Source: Leucocoprinus leucothites
Taxonomy: Eukaryota > Basidiomycota > Agaricomycetes > Agaricales > Agaricaceae
NCBI GenBank assembly: GCA_013368445.1
Contig: JAACJO010000011.1
Location: 1,302,001-1,366,000, forward strand
DNA: 64,000 nucleotides
Direction: 5' to 3'
Under the pieces are notes generated by a model. That model did not search any database, was not told the origin of the DNA, and saw nothing but the letters and a program-made list of their open reading frames with translations. Shown here in pieces: positions 54,089-64,000 of this stretch (positions are counted from its first letter, which is position 1; each line of letters begins with the position of its first letter). The position numbers were made by a program, and so were the translations under genes.

Positions 54089-56440
54089 TTACCACACCTC
54101 CCCCTTTGGATCATACTCGTAATCAGCGTAAAGCGGCACCCAGACCTTCTCTTTCGCGCGCTCTCTAACGTCTGTCACTTTCAACCCATCAACACCAGAA
54201 TCACCCTCTCGAACGACTTCTTCAGCCACAGCGACGCCAATTTCAAAATTGATCTTGGGTGCTTCCTCGAAATCTGGCAACAGGGCTTCTCCGGCATGAT
54301 CTTCATTTTTACCGTGTCGCCTTCTGATCGCAGGCGAAAGCTCGGCGAGTCGGTGGGCACCGGCGACAATCATTTTGTCCGTCAATTCTTTCGTCTTCGC
54401 TAGGACTGCACCGAACCCAAGACCTGGATAAATCAGGGCGTTGTTACATTCTGCGATTCTACATCCCGCGTGTTAGCCATGAGTCTGAGATAAAATAGCG
54501 ACGAAGTACTGCTCACCTGAACTCCTTTTCTCTTCCATCAACATGCATTTTGACAGGCGGGAAAGGGCTTCCAGTCGCTACCAAAGCCCTTCCGTTCGTC
54601 CAGTTCATAATGTCTTCTGGCTTTGCTTCAACCAGCCGACTCGGGTTCGACAATGGGAACACAATGGGCCTCTCACAGCCTCCATCCATCATGGCCTGAA
54701 TCACCTCCTGGCTGAACGCACCAGCTGCAGTCGAACATCCAATCAACACTGTTGGCTTGACTTGTTTGACAACATCCAATAGCGAGACATCCCCTTTCCA
54801 ACCTTCATCCGCGCTTCTTACGAAGCCCTCCAAGCGGCCCTTGATCTCACCCACGCCCTTCGCCATACCCTCGCCAATGTCGTATACCAAACCTTCTCTA
54901 TCGACCATCCAGAACTTACCGCAGGCCTCTTCTTTAGAAACATGGTCAGCTGTGGCGATCGCGTCCCGGATTTGTGTGGCAATGCCTAACCCTGCCGAGC
55001 CCGCGCCCATAATAACGTATCGCTGGCTCGCAAGACTACCTTTTTTGTTGTGTGCGTGGTCATTGGCGACACCTATGGCCGCCATGAGGCACGCGAGTGT
55101 GACTGCGCCTGTTCCTTGGCTGCTGTGCGTCAGCATGATCCGCGGGTCAACAGCTTTGGGGATGCTGGACTCACATGTCATCGTTAAAGACAGCATGCTG
55201 ATTTCTGTAGCGCATCAAGAGATGATATGCGTTTTTGGCAGCGAAGTCTTCAAAGTGTAGTAGGCTATGTGGGTAGTATTTGCGGACAAGCTGAACGAAC
55301 CTGCGAAGATATATTAGCAACATCGCAATAGAGATAGAATGTATGCAGCATACTTGTCAAGGAATTGGTCATATTCCTCTCCGCGGACACGCTTGTGTTT
55401 CCAGCCCTAGGCAAAGAGGTCGATGAGCCGAGAATAACTTCTCAGGAGGTCATGTAAGAGACGTACAACATAAAGCCTATCGTTTAGCAGCTTCTCACTG
55501 TCGGTGCCAACATCCAACATGACGCTTAACGACCTAGCGGGATCCACCCCTCCAATCAACCTACCAATTCCAATGTTATTACATACCTTGTTGACATATA
55601 GTTAATTTTTCCACTCACGTATACATAACCGATTTTGCCGCCGAAATCTAAACATTTCAGTAAAAGCACTGACCTACGAGCTGAATGGACCCACCGCAAT
55701 ACCCTAATAGACATACAAATAGGGGCCAAAATCAGCACCCCGTACTCAACGTCGCGAAGGACACTCACACCAACACCCTGATCTCCAATCCCCAAAATTG
55801 CCTCAGCATCCGTACAAACCACCAAATCAATCTCTCTCCCCTGCTTAACAGTCTGTTCCAAAAACTCCTCTTCCATAGTCTCTCGGTCACTAAATGTCAA
55901 ATATAACCCTTCACTTCTCCTAAACAAATGGGAATACTGTGCAATCGCATCCGCCTGTTCGACATTCGAAGAGGACAAGGGAGAAAATTGAAGCGCATAT
56001 AGTCAGCTTGAGTTCCGGAAATTCGGGAATTCGGGATCACGGAACACGGATGGAAAAGAAAAGGAGGTAAAGGTCAAAGCCGAGATTCGTCTCACCTCAG
56101 TCGGGGTATAGATAATAGGCACCAGCTCCTTTAGATGTTTCGAAACAAGCGCAAAGTACAACACCCAGTTCTGGTCCTTCAAACTTTGTAGAAAAGTATT
56201 CTTGCGAAGAGGATCATGGCGTGAACTAAGTTGTTCGTATGCCCGCTCAATTTGTTCGTCGAGGGTGTTTACACCAGAGGGTAAGCGTCCCGTGAGACCA
56301 AAGTCCTTTCGCTCGCGGTGGGTGAAACTTGTGCCCTTATTATAGCGGGGATTTGTCAGAAGAGACTCGCCTCGGAGTGCAATTCGAGCTGTGGGTATTG
56401 CGTGTTTTCTGGCTTCTTGGAGTGCCCTGCTGGCTGCCAT
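54089..56440 (-). CDS. Malic enzyme (NAD(P)-dependent)
   Basis: Oxidatively decarboxylates L-malate to pyruvate and CO2, producing NAD(P)H. The start is the ATG at 56440 ([20 protein letters not shown]). N-terminal motifs: [64 protein letters not shown] (malic enzyme signature Tyr). Next exons give [20 protein letters not shown] and [18 protein letters not shown]. After several small exons: [20 protein letters not shown], the Rossmann dinucleotide motif [97 protein letters not shown] and the C-terminus [17 protein letters not shown]. The exon structure is clear. The Arg/Ala-rich N-terminus might target mitochondria. NAD versus NADP preference cannot be told from what I can read. Confidence 0.93.
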
Positions 56441-56745
56441 AATTGTAAAGAGTATCGGGGACGAACGTGAGACAAGTGTGAGGGGAATAGGAGTGTTTTA
56501 TTATTGAGCTGAAGCCTAGGTCCAGCCATGACGTTCTCGCTGGGAGCCTGGAGCTTTATCAATGACGCAGTGAATGATGGTTAGAAAGCTATTATAAGAT
56601 TACAGACATAAATGGATAACGCAGATCAGAATAAAAGCATCAGTAATAACGTCAGGACAAACATGCGCATGAGAATACACAACAAATTTTCAAACTATGG
56701 CCGCGTGTATCACGTAGAAAGGCAGAACAAATTATAACGAAGAGA

Positions 56746-57476
56746 TTAGGCGGCAACAAGACTTCCTCTGTATCCGTCTCCGCGTCTGACGGCGCGGATA
56801 CCAAGAAGTAAGGTAGCGAGCAAAGCGAGCGAGAGAAGTATCCTGCCAGAGGAATTGTATAAGCTTCAGACTGACAAGCTTCAGTCAAGAGACCCACCAA
56901 TTCATCCACCCGAAAGCAATCAAAGCGTTTATTTGCCCGCAATATTTGAAAACATTATCCGTAGAGCAGTTGAGTCCGCCTCCCGTCGTTTCTGTTAGCG
57001 CAGCTGACGCCGTTAGCCAGAGCACCCATGTAATGAACAAGCTAAAGAACGGTCAATATTAGGGATGTCATGAGGAAAGAGAGACGGGGAGACATACAAG
57101 ATGATGTTTGACAGGACGCTAGAGTCGGCCGAGTGTCGGGCAAAGAGAAAGAGTAACACGAATAATGGCACCAAGAGCGTAGTCCACGCAGAAACGAAGA
57201 GGAAGTATCGCACTCGATCTCGCTCTCCTAGACTATGGTAATTGTGATGGGCGTTGAAGCGAGATACCAGCCAACCAGAGATGGAGAGCTATACGAGGTA
57301 AGATGGTCAACGTCTGGGCCATCCTTCAGGCATCCACCACGTACCGTGATGATACTAAAGAGCCAAACAAAAGCATAGAAAACTGCAAGTTCAGTCAGCG
57401 ATCCTGCTCGAGGTATGAAAGAAGCGCCAGGATACGTACTGGGGTAGCCTCGTTTCACGAAATTGTCAACTCCCAT
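56746..57476 (-). CDS. MARVEL-like four-span membrane protein
   Basis: Five exons join in phase. Exon 1 is MGVDNFVKRGYP plus one base; exon 2 IFYAFVWLFSIIT; exon 3 LSISGWLVSRFNAHHNYHSL, RVRYFLFVSAWTTLLVPLFV and LLFLFARHSADSSVLSNII; exon 4 LFITWVLWLTASAALTETTG, GGLNCSTDNVFKYCGQINAL, IAFGWMNW; exon 5 ILLSLALLATLLLGIRAVRR, ending GSLVAA at 56746-56748 (TAA). The product is about 175 residues with four spans. The CGQINALIAFGWMNWILL segment, a Cys-containing loop before TM4 and a conserved W in TM4 are typical of small fungal MARVEL-domain proteins, which shape or organise plasma-membrane or vesicle membranes. Donor GTGGGT for the last intron (inside the TGG codon) gives the correct phase. Unique in this window. 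Confidence 0.8.
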
Positions 57477-58718
57477 GGTGCAGTGGGAAGCAGGTGAGGG
57501 AATAGAAAGGGGTTAGTAGAGGAGCTTGAAGTAACAGTCGTACTTGGGGGCTCGTAAAGGTCGTCAGGGTATTATATACGTTTGAGGCGCGAAAGGAGAT
57601 GAAGCTGTACACTGATCGTGGTAAGCAGTCGTTCGATCGCTGTTTATCCTGAGACTTTCAACCTGACGTCACAGTTGATCCGTATCACGCTTTTGCTTCC
57701 ACGGTAGCGTGACTTCCAATTTGGCGCCCCTTCCAAGTCCGAACGGAGATTCGAGAATCCTGGTCTCGTTAGCATTGCTCTGTGATCTCGCGGTGTAATT
57801 GGTTCTTCAAGACATTTTGTACTTTTTTCGCTCTTGGGACTTCCAAGCCCCTTGTAGTCGTACGATAATGTCAACCCTTCATCGCCTCAAATTTAATCAA
57901 CTCCTTGCTGCGGAGCAGTGCAGACCGCAGTCATCTGCTGTTTTTCTAATCTTGCGGGCAAAACAGCCCACCATAATTCAAACTCAGCCCAACTTTTCTC
58001 GTATCACCTATCAGCTGAGCAAGAACCTCAACTTACTCGTCCTTCTATGAAATCATTCCGTCTTCGCCTGTTGTGCCTTGCATCAAATCCTTGATAGTTA
58101 GGTAAAGTGTACTTCCTGTCCTTGAAGATTTTAGCGGTGCTCATATTTTATTTCACTTTCCCTCTGTACAACGAACTCTCTTTTGCAATTGCAAGGCCAT
58201 TCAACCACTGGAGAAACCTCACCCATCCATGAAAACATCAACTACCATTTGGTCATCGCTGAATGCATATTTTAAACTCGTCTCGACCATGAAGGTGAAT
58301 ATAGAAATCTTCATGGGCCTCGGAAAATACTAATTAGTGGAAATTAGAAAACCCAAAATACTCAATGCATCCAACAACGATGAGAATATATCCTGAACGC
58401 TCATACATCAAAGCGGCTTCCTCTCAGATTATTATGATGTGAGGTGTGCATGTGCGATGAGCGATTAAGTTATTTTTGTCGTGTAGGACAATTTACACGC
58501 TTCATCTAAGGGTGAGTGCTGCGGTCAGCGATGTTGGATGTCGATGATTGATGGGCTTCTTGGTTCAGTGATCGTCTCCAATTAGCCGCGGTACGGGGAT
58601 AACTAATTAGGGAGCATTGTATGAGTAGAATTGATCGCCACAAGCGGTAATTACAATCAAGCCTACAAACGACTTATTCAGCTCTTCAAATGTCCAACAG
58701 TCATTCTCCTCCCTATCG
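57477..58718. other. Intergenic region, no gene seen
   Basis: About 1.2 kb, AT-rich to the right (58120-58620). Short open frames only. The left part must contain the promoter of the MARVEL-like gene. Confidence 0.5.
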
Positions 58719-59246
58719 CTAGTCCTCGTGATTCAAGTCGCATGAACACTGAATAGATTGGATATTCCAACGAAGACCAGTGGTACTGTCTTCGAGCGAC
58801 TTTCCTATTAGGTGCTCCAGTTGACCGATAGTCTGATCGCAAGTCCAACCCTTCGCGTAGAACGCCTTGTGAGCAAGGAAAACTTCCGGTGAGGCCTCGG
58901 CAAATGTCGCTTGTTCATCCTACTCATACATGCTCATTAGTAATCTCATATCACTGCTTTGAAAACCATACTACCATCCCGAACAGCACGACCTCTGGAA
59001 CTATGAGCCACATTCGAAGAATCATCGTCAGCACCCTTTTCGCTCTGCTTCGAGTGTATCATACGACGAGCATGACTTACTCCGGTTGAAGTCAACAGCG
59101 AGCGCGCTAATGCCTTGAGGAATAGCTGCACTCGTCTCAGGGATGAAAACGAAGTCACACTGAGCGAGGTATCTCTGCGTTAAGGCAGAACTGGGAGGGT
59201 CGGCGGCAAAGAACTTGAGGAAAGCTGCCAATACCTTGAAAAGCAT
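58719..59246 (-). CDS. Small secreted cysteine protein, family member B
   Basis: The most divergent of the four paralogues. The ATG at 59246 gives MLFKVLAAFLKFFAADPPSS, a hydrophobic signal-type start, then LTQRYLAQCDFVFIPETSAA and VDFNR. The final exon gives DEQATFAEASPEVFLAHKAF, YAKGWTCDQTIGQLEHLIGK, TGLRWNIQSIQCSCDLNHED, stop TAG at 58719-58721. The first exon ends in phase 1 and the last begins in phase 0, so a middle exon is required; the candidate is IPEVVLFGM (acceptor CATAG, donor GTAGTA, within ~58975-59010), which corresponds to the middle exon proposed for member D. Conserved Cys: QCDF, TCDQ, CSC. Predicted extracellular, function unknown. Confidence 0.65.
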
Positions 59247-59784
59247 CGCGTAGGAATTGCTATTTCACCCGGCAGGGTAAATTCCCTGAATTCCGCCTCT
59301 CACCACCACGACAATTTATATGACTCTCCTCTTTCTGCACAGCATCCAAGTTTCCCTAGAAGCACGAATAGCCCATAATGACAAGGCTTGGCTTAGACCA
59401 TCCCTTATGGATTCAAACAATACGGATAGTCACGAGGTATTTTGTTCACCTTCAAACCCGAGAATAATCAGTGATCTAATTTTACATGCCGTGGCGATTG
59501 ATCCTAGGAAATTTCAAGGTAAAATAAGGATGTGTTTATTTTTCTCCGGTGCGCAAGAAGCAACTAAGCTTCGATGTGAACACGTACACCTGCGAGTGTA
59601 CTTCCAACACTGAACACGGGCCCGTATTTTTATGTCGAATCACCAAGAAGCGATGAATGTTGCTGCGGTCAGCTTCGGTTGTTTTCCAAATATTCTCATT
59701 GTGATCAAGCCCCAGTCTCGTGGTTTGCGGGTGCTCAAGGGTACAAACACGTAACAGTTTCTTTCTTAATTATACAACATACTA

Positions 59785-61890
59785 AAACACTAATCCCTTC
59801 GAAATCCTTTCAGGATATTGTCTGCAGCTAACGGTGCAACGCTCGGTTACTGTCACAGGAGCACTCGGCGGACTGGATTGTCCAATTGAAACCAGTAGAC
59901 CCTGGAAGTGTCTGCCCTGCGAGACTGTCCAAGAAATCAGCAGACTGGGCGCAAGTAAACCCAACCGCCGAAAATGCGTTATGGACGTTGAAAACATCGT
60001 CCGAATCTTCAGTGAACGTTGCTCCTTCAATCTTTAAGGACCCTCCGTCAGTAGTACATCAAGAGAGCATGATAGTAGATCATCCTACAAAGCCCTGATC
60101 TCCCGCGGCCTTGATCAACTCGAAGCCAGGGACTGCCGCGTGTTCATGAACACTACATCAGCAATCCACTCTCTGCTGAATTTATTGAATACCACTCACT
60201 AAAATTGAAGTCAGCAGCGACGTTGAAGGTGGCCGGATCAACGGGTGACTCGGGTATGAAGACAAAGTCACATTGAGCAAGATCGGTCTGGGCAAGAGCA
60301 GAAGTTGCGGCCGCAACAGCAACGAGAGCGGTGAAGAGTTTGAAAGCCATCGAAGCAAGAGTTGGGATACGAGAAGGGAACGACTCGTCGATTTCCTAAC
60401 TTAAGGCAAGTGCTTCAGAGTTGCCTATGGTTTTATACCTCTCTGCATATCTATTACGAACAAAGCTAACCACGCCTTGTGCACCCTGACCAGGCCAGTT
60501 ATTGACTCACGGCGGTAATCAATGCCCATTGAAACCAACATCTAAACATAACGACCGATGAATAATGATAAACGGGAACCATTTGCTCCAAAACCAATCC
60601 TTTACGACATTATCCGTCAAATACATAAAGAGATTTAGCAGTCATTTGGGCTCGAGTCACCTTTTTACCCTTGTCATCAAGTTCTTGATGATGAAATGCC
60701 AGAAAATTCTGATGATTTCTCTGCTTCGATTCCTATCACCCTTGTTTTAGGCAAATCGTGGGGGAATAACCCGGTATACCGCATGAGCACCATCGTAATT
60801 TGCATCGCCTTGATGCGAATTTGAATAATATTAAGCGAGCCTGTTAAGGGTTGATCATCATAGTCCGATCAACCCCGTAGTTTGTAGTGGGTTCCTCTAT
60901 TGCCCTTATGTATCCAGGTTTACTTCAAGACAGTCAAAAGCAGCGAGTCAAATGGACAGGATAGAATATTACGAGCAATGAACTTTTCTGAAAGGGGCAT
61001 CAGGCCTCGCATATACTGACCCCTGACTCGGATGTTCTGATACTCCTGTACCTGTAGGAAACGACCGATCTTGACAAAGAATTTGATTTTGTAAAGCTTG
61101 TTTTAACGTAGCTCAGTCACATTCTCCAGGATGCCTCGTATGCCAGGATAATTCCGTTGTTACTAAAAATAGATAAAGCGCTTCGATTACTAGCAACGAT
61201 ACTGCAGGTAACTCGGTGATCTATTCGACCCCTTCTGTAGACATTGTAGGGAAGATTTTCATCGATCACACAGACCAGAGCTCATTGTTCATTCAAGCCA
61301 ACCTTCGATTATAATACCAGGAAATTTGGGCAAAAACCCCGACGACATACTTTATATCCGGACACCCAGTTTCCATATTGACTTACCCCTTTAGTGCGGG
61401 AAGTACTGAGAACAACAACGAAATTTGGTCGGGGAGTACTGTGAATTTTGAATGGCCGCAGTACTTGCCATTATATTGGAATGGTCTTCTTCAACTCTTC
61501 TGGCGCTCGAATTCTCATGAAATTGGTTCTTCGGTAATTTCTACACCCTGGATGCACAATATGGGCTATATTGAGTGCCTCGTTGCTTCAAGATAATGCT
61601 GTGTTGCGGTGATTGCATACCTGCGTGGAAAGAACAAAAATTCAATTGAGTTTCCACGAGAGTGTGGGGGATTGGCTCAGTCAATATTGGCGTCGTCTAT
61701 AAATATGTTCTGGCATTTCATCAGTAAGACTACAAGGCGCCAAAAAGATAACTCTGGAGCGCGAGACCTCCCCATATCTCAATGTTATAGCCAGACTGGT
61801 CTTATGATGGGAAACTAGGCTTTTCACATGTTCCAACACAATGATTTCTACTAAGCACAGGCAATAAACACAAGCGCCACAAACTATAAT
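59785..61890. repeat. Segmental duplication, copy C (partner 49110-51525)
   Basis: Homologous to 49110-51525, including the secreted-protein gene C and its ~1.4 kb upstream region. It lacks the ~385 bp present in the partner at 51054-51437. It ends where the 3' end of secreted-protein gene D begins. Confidence 0.8.
59830..60350 (-). CDS. Small secreted cysteine protein, family member C
   Basis: The ATG at 60350 gives the signal peptide MAFKLFTALVAVAAATSALA, then QTDLAQCDFVFIPESPVDPA and FNVAADFNF. The intron starts GTGAGTGG and ends CCTTAAAG. Exon 2 gives EGATFTEDSDDVFNVHNAFS, AVGFTCAQSADFLDSLAGQT, LPGSTGFNWTIQSAECSCDS, then NRALHR and TAG at 59830-59832. It is nearly identical in plan to member A, but the stop of A (TGA after SN) is changed to CGA here, extending the tail by five residues. 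Cys at QCDF, TCAQ and CSC are conserved; the junction Cys of A is replaced by Phe/Ile. A two-exon structure is sufficient in this copy. Confidence 0.75.
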
Positions 61891-61891
61891 A

Positions 61892-62420
61892 TCAGTTGCC
61901 GCAGGTACATTCAGAGGACTGAATCAACCAAGTAACACCAGACGGGCCCAACTGGTTCGAACCAGCCAGACTCTCCATGAACGCCGCCGTCTGAGCGCAC
62001 GTCCATCCATCCGCGCTCAGCCCATTATCCACATCAAAGCTACCATCCGCGTTTTCGACGAAAGTCGAACCAGGGCCCTATAGCAAAGCCATTATGTCAG
62101 TTACAATATGTTTTCATACCACGTTGAATACTGGAGTGATGCATACGCGGATTACATTCGGTGTAACTGCAACAGCCAAAGAACGACCAGTGACTGTGTA
62201 ATTTCCGATTAGAGGGGATAATCAGATGTGTGGGAAATTAGCGAGACGCACTATAGTTGAATTCTGCCACAAGGTTGGTCGTGGCGGGGTCGACGGGGAC
62301 GCCGGGGACGAAGACGTAGTGGCAGGTAGCCAAATCGTCTGTCCTACGGGTAAATGTCGAGGGCAGAGCTACGACAGTGCTCGCAGCGATAGTAAGAGCG
62401 ACAAAGAGCTTTCCAAGCAT
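61892..62420 (-). CDS. Small secreted cysteine protein, family member D
   Basis: The ATG at 62420 gives the signal peptide MLGKLFVALTIAASTVVALP, followed by STFTRRTDDLATCHYVFVPG, VPVDPATTNLVAEFNY. The last exon gives GPGSTFVENADGSFDVDNGL, SADGWTCAQTAAFMESLAGS, NQLGPSGVTWLIQSSECTCG and N, stop TGA at 61892-61894. Exon 1 ends in phase 1 and the last exon begins in phase 0, so a middle exon is needed; TPNVIRVCITPVFNV (acceptor GTTGCAG, donor GTATGA, ~62120-62166) fits phase exactly and adds one Cys. RRTDD could be a Kex2-like (RR) processing site after the signal peptide. Predicted secreted; function unknown. Confidence 0.7.
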
Positions 62421-63082
62421 TTCTAATGGGCACTGATGAGCAAGATGAGTGGTTGGGATCGAACAGTGAGTTGAACGTCTCGTTCTAGGCTTTCGACAAA
62501 ATACTGTACCTAGTTTTTATATCAGTCAAGGCCTGCTTTAATGACAAGGAATGACTTTGTTTTTTTTGAAGAGTAGATTCCAGGAGCAATGATTGGAAAA
62601 GGTTCGATCGTCAATCCCCTCGCTAACGCCAGTGACCACGTTGTTGCAAGGGGTTTGAAACAGGCTCGGGCACACACGGCACTTGGCGCACAATGGTTCT
62701 GTAGGCGGCGCCAATTGCCCACCTTCCAGAACATCTATTCGACTGAGGCTCAGGCTGTGCATCACAATGAGAAAATCCAGCCATGACTATTGTTGACTTG
62801 CGAGATCGTCTAGTACCACACGGTTCAACGTTCATCCAAGCGATGAAAGCATGGAACTGGGTTAATTCCAGGGCTATGGAGATGGCCCGTGGACGCAGGA
62901 TCAGACAAGCGTTGCCAGCTGTAGATTCAGCCGAGGGTATAAGCTTTCAGGAAACCAATGAAAAGCAAATATACTATTATAGATTATTCCATTCCACCAT
63001 CTTTCTACCACATCTCAGCAACAAAGCATCTTCTAATTACTTCTCACAAACACAGTACCCGATACTGTGCGGGTCTTCAGCC
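62421..63082. other. Intergenic region
   Basis: Lies between secreted-protein gene D and the histidyl-tRNA synthetase gene. Open frames here are short or shadow the end of the synthetase gene. Confidence 0.45.
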
Positions 63083-64000
63083 TCAGATGAGCCTTCCAGT
63101 ATCCCACTCCCGGTACGTTTTCGTGTTTTTGATCCACTGGGCGAGTTCATCCCGCCTCACTTTAGTACCCTGATCTGAGCTCTGCACCTTGACTTTCTTC
63201 CCATCAACGAACTCCCACTTCTGCTCTTTGACAGTCACCAAACCAGCTTTCAACTCATCGCCACCAATCATCACAGCAAATGGCGCTTCGTCTCGTTCTC
63301 CAGCAGCGAACTGTGCCGGGAGCTTGGGTTTGTTCTTCGCCAAGAAATCCGTCTAGCAATTATGAACGCCTGTTAACCAAACAATTAAGCCACATAGAAT
63401 ATTAACACGAACCTTAATCCCGGCTTCTCTCAGCTCGCTCACCAGAGAGACACGCTCTACCAACAGCCCGTCTCCAGCGCTCATGACGTAAACCATCGTC
63501 TCTTTACTCCTCATACCTTTCTCTACCCACTTCGGCCAAAGCAATGAGAAGATACGATCCATACCAATACTAACACCAACACACGGCAGGTGACCTTTGT
63601 TTTTGTCCTTGTCACCTGCAGCGGCGGAGCTGAACGAACCAACGAGACCATCGTAGCGTCCACCAGCAGCGATAGATCCCACACCGACTTGTGAATCATC
63701 AACCTCATCTTCTTCCTCTCCATCTGTTTTTTTCTTCGGCTTTTTATCTTTCTTGGTTGGTAGAGGTGCGGGCGGCGACGGCTCGGTCGATGTGAGTGTA
63801 TTGGGAGCAGGGTTGCCTACTTGCGCTGCAGCGGCGGCTTGGGCGGCCTTGAGCCAAGGTGGGGCGGAGGCTTCGACGGTAGCCTCGTAAATGATGCCGG
63901 TGTAGTAGTCTAGGCCGCGAGCTAAGGACATGTCGAAGGAAATCTGGCGATAGGGGTCAGTTAGAAATATCTGTCCTTGTTCGTTGTGCCCTTGATAATA
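63083..64000 (-). CDS. Histidyl-tRNA synthetase, C-terminal part (cut by the window edge)
   Basis: Class II synthetase that charges tRNA-His in cytosol and, in fungi, usually also mitochondria from the same gene. Visible: an exon starting ISFDMSLARGLDYYTGIIYE, which includes the HisRS-specific motif LARGLDYYTG; a low-complexity insertion (PSPPAPLPTKKDKKPKKKTD, EEEDEVDD); then GSIAAGGRYDGLVGSF, PCVGVSIGMDRIFSLLWPKW (motif 3, catalytic Arg) and the anticodon-binding domain VYVMSAGDGLLVERVSLVSE, LREAGIK. An intron (GTTCGT..TGCTAG, ~63355-63415) joins to TDFLAKNKPKLPAQF, FAVMIGGDELKAGLVTVKE, KVRRDELAQWIKNTKTYREW, stop TGA at 63083-63085. The 5' part, with motifs 1 and 2, lies beyond 64000. Confidence 0.92.

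Noticed and set aside
62226..62426. Plus-strand frame opposite secreted protein D
   Set aside because: Shadow of the signal-peptide exon on the other strand.

Overview
This is a piece of nuclear genome from a basidiomycete fungus, most likely an agaric-type Agaricomycete. Nearly all genes are split by many short GT-AG introns of about 45-80 nt, genes are packed on both strands, and several predicted products belong to families typical of mushrooms: F-box multigene families, a DUF6699-like protein, a 2OG-Fe(II) oxygenase and small secreted cysteine proteins. All exon joins were worked out by eye from splice signals, reading phase and comparison of paralogues, so exact starts are less certain than the gene bodies.

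Layout. 0-3.4 kb: no convincing gene; a decayed Ty3/gypsy-like integrase fragment near 1.6-1.9 kb. 3.4-6.4 kb: an intact amidohydrolase gene preceded by a strong hairpin, and a small DUF6699-like gene. 7.5-9.5 kb: a many-exon Ser/Pro-rich protein of unknown function. 10-17.8 kb is housekeeping: an NRAMP metal transporter, the U3 snoRNP protein Utp14, and a transformer-2-like RRM/SR splicing factor divergent from Utp14 across a ~200 bp shared promoter. 18.6-19.3 kb: a multispan membrane protein.

19.4-34.2 kb is an accessory, duplication-rich island. It holds three intact paralogous F-box genes in the same orientation, two decayed fragments of the TMCO4/Mil1 gene whose intact parent lies at 35.7-39.5 kb, a PD-(D/E)XK nuclease-like gene, two related coiled-coil genes, a ~0.93 kb transposon-like element with perfect 120 bp terminal inverted repeats, and a damaged 2OG-Fe(II) oxygenase gene.

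34.6-49 kb: a small probable mitochondrial membrane protein, the TMCO4/Mil1 alpha/beta-hydrolase, two paralogous Ser/Pro-rich regulatory-looking proteins sharing one conserved block (the second followed by a perfect 2 x 152 bp tandem duplication), and an RWD-domain (RWDD2-type) protein. 49-62.4 kb: four paralogous genes for small secreted cysteine proteins on the minus strand, two of them inside a ~2 kb segmental duplication, interleaved with an F-box/LRR-like gene, malic enzyme and a MARVEL-like four-span membrane protein. 63.1 kb to the end: the 3' part of histidyl-tRNA synthetase.

The best candidates for something undescribed are the secreted cysteine protein family (49-62 kb), the F-box / nuclease-like / transposon island (19-34 kb), and the paralogous Ser/Pro-rich pair at 40.5 and 45.7 kb with a possible phosphatase-docking layout.
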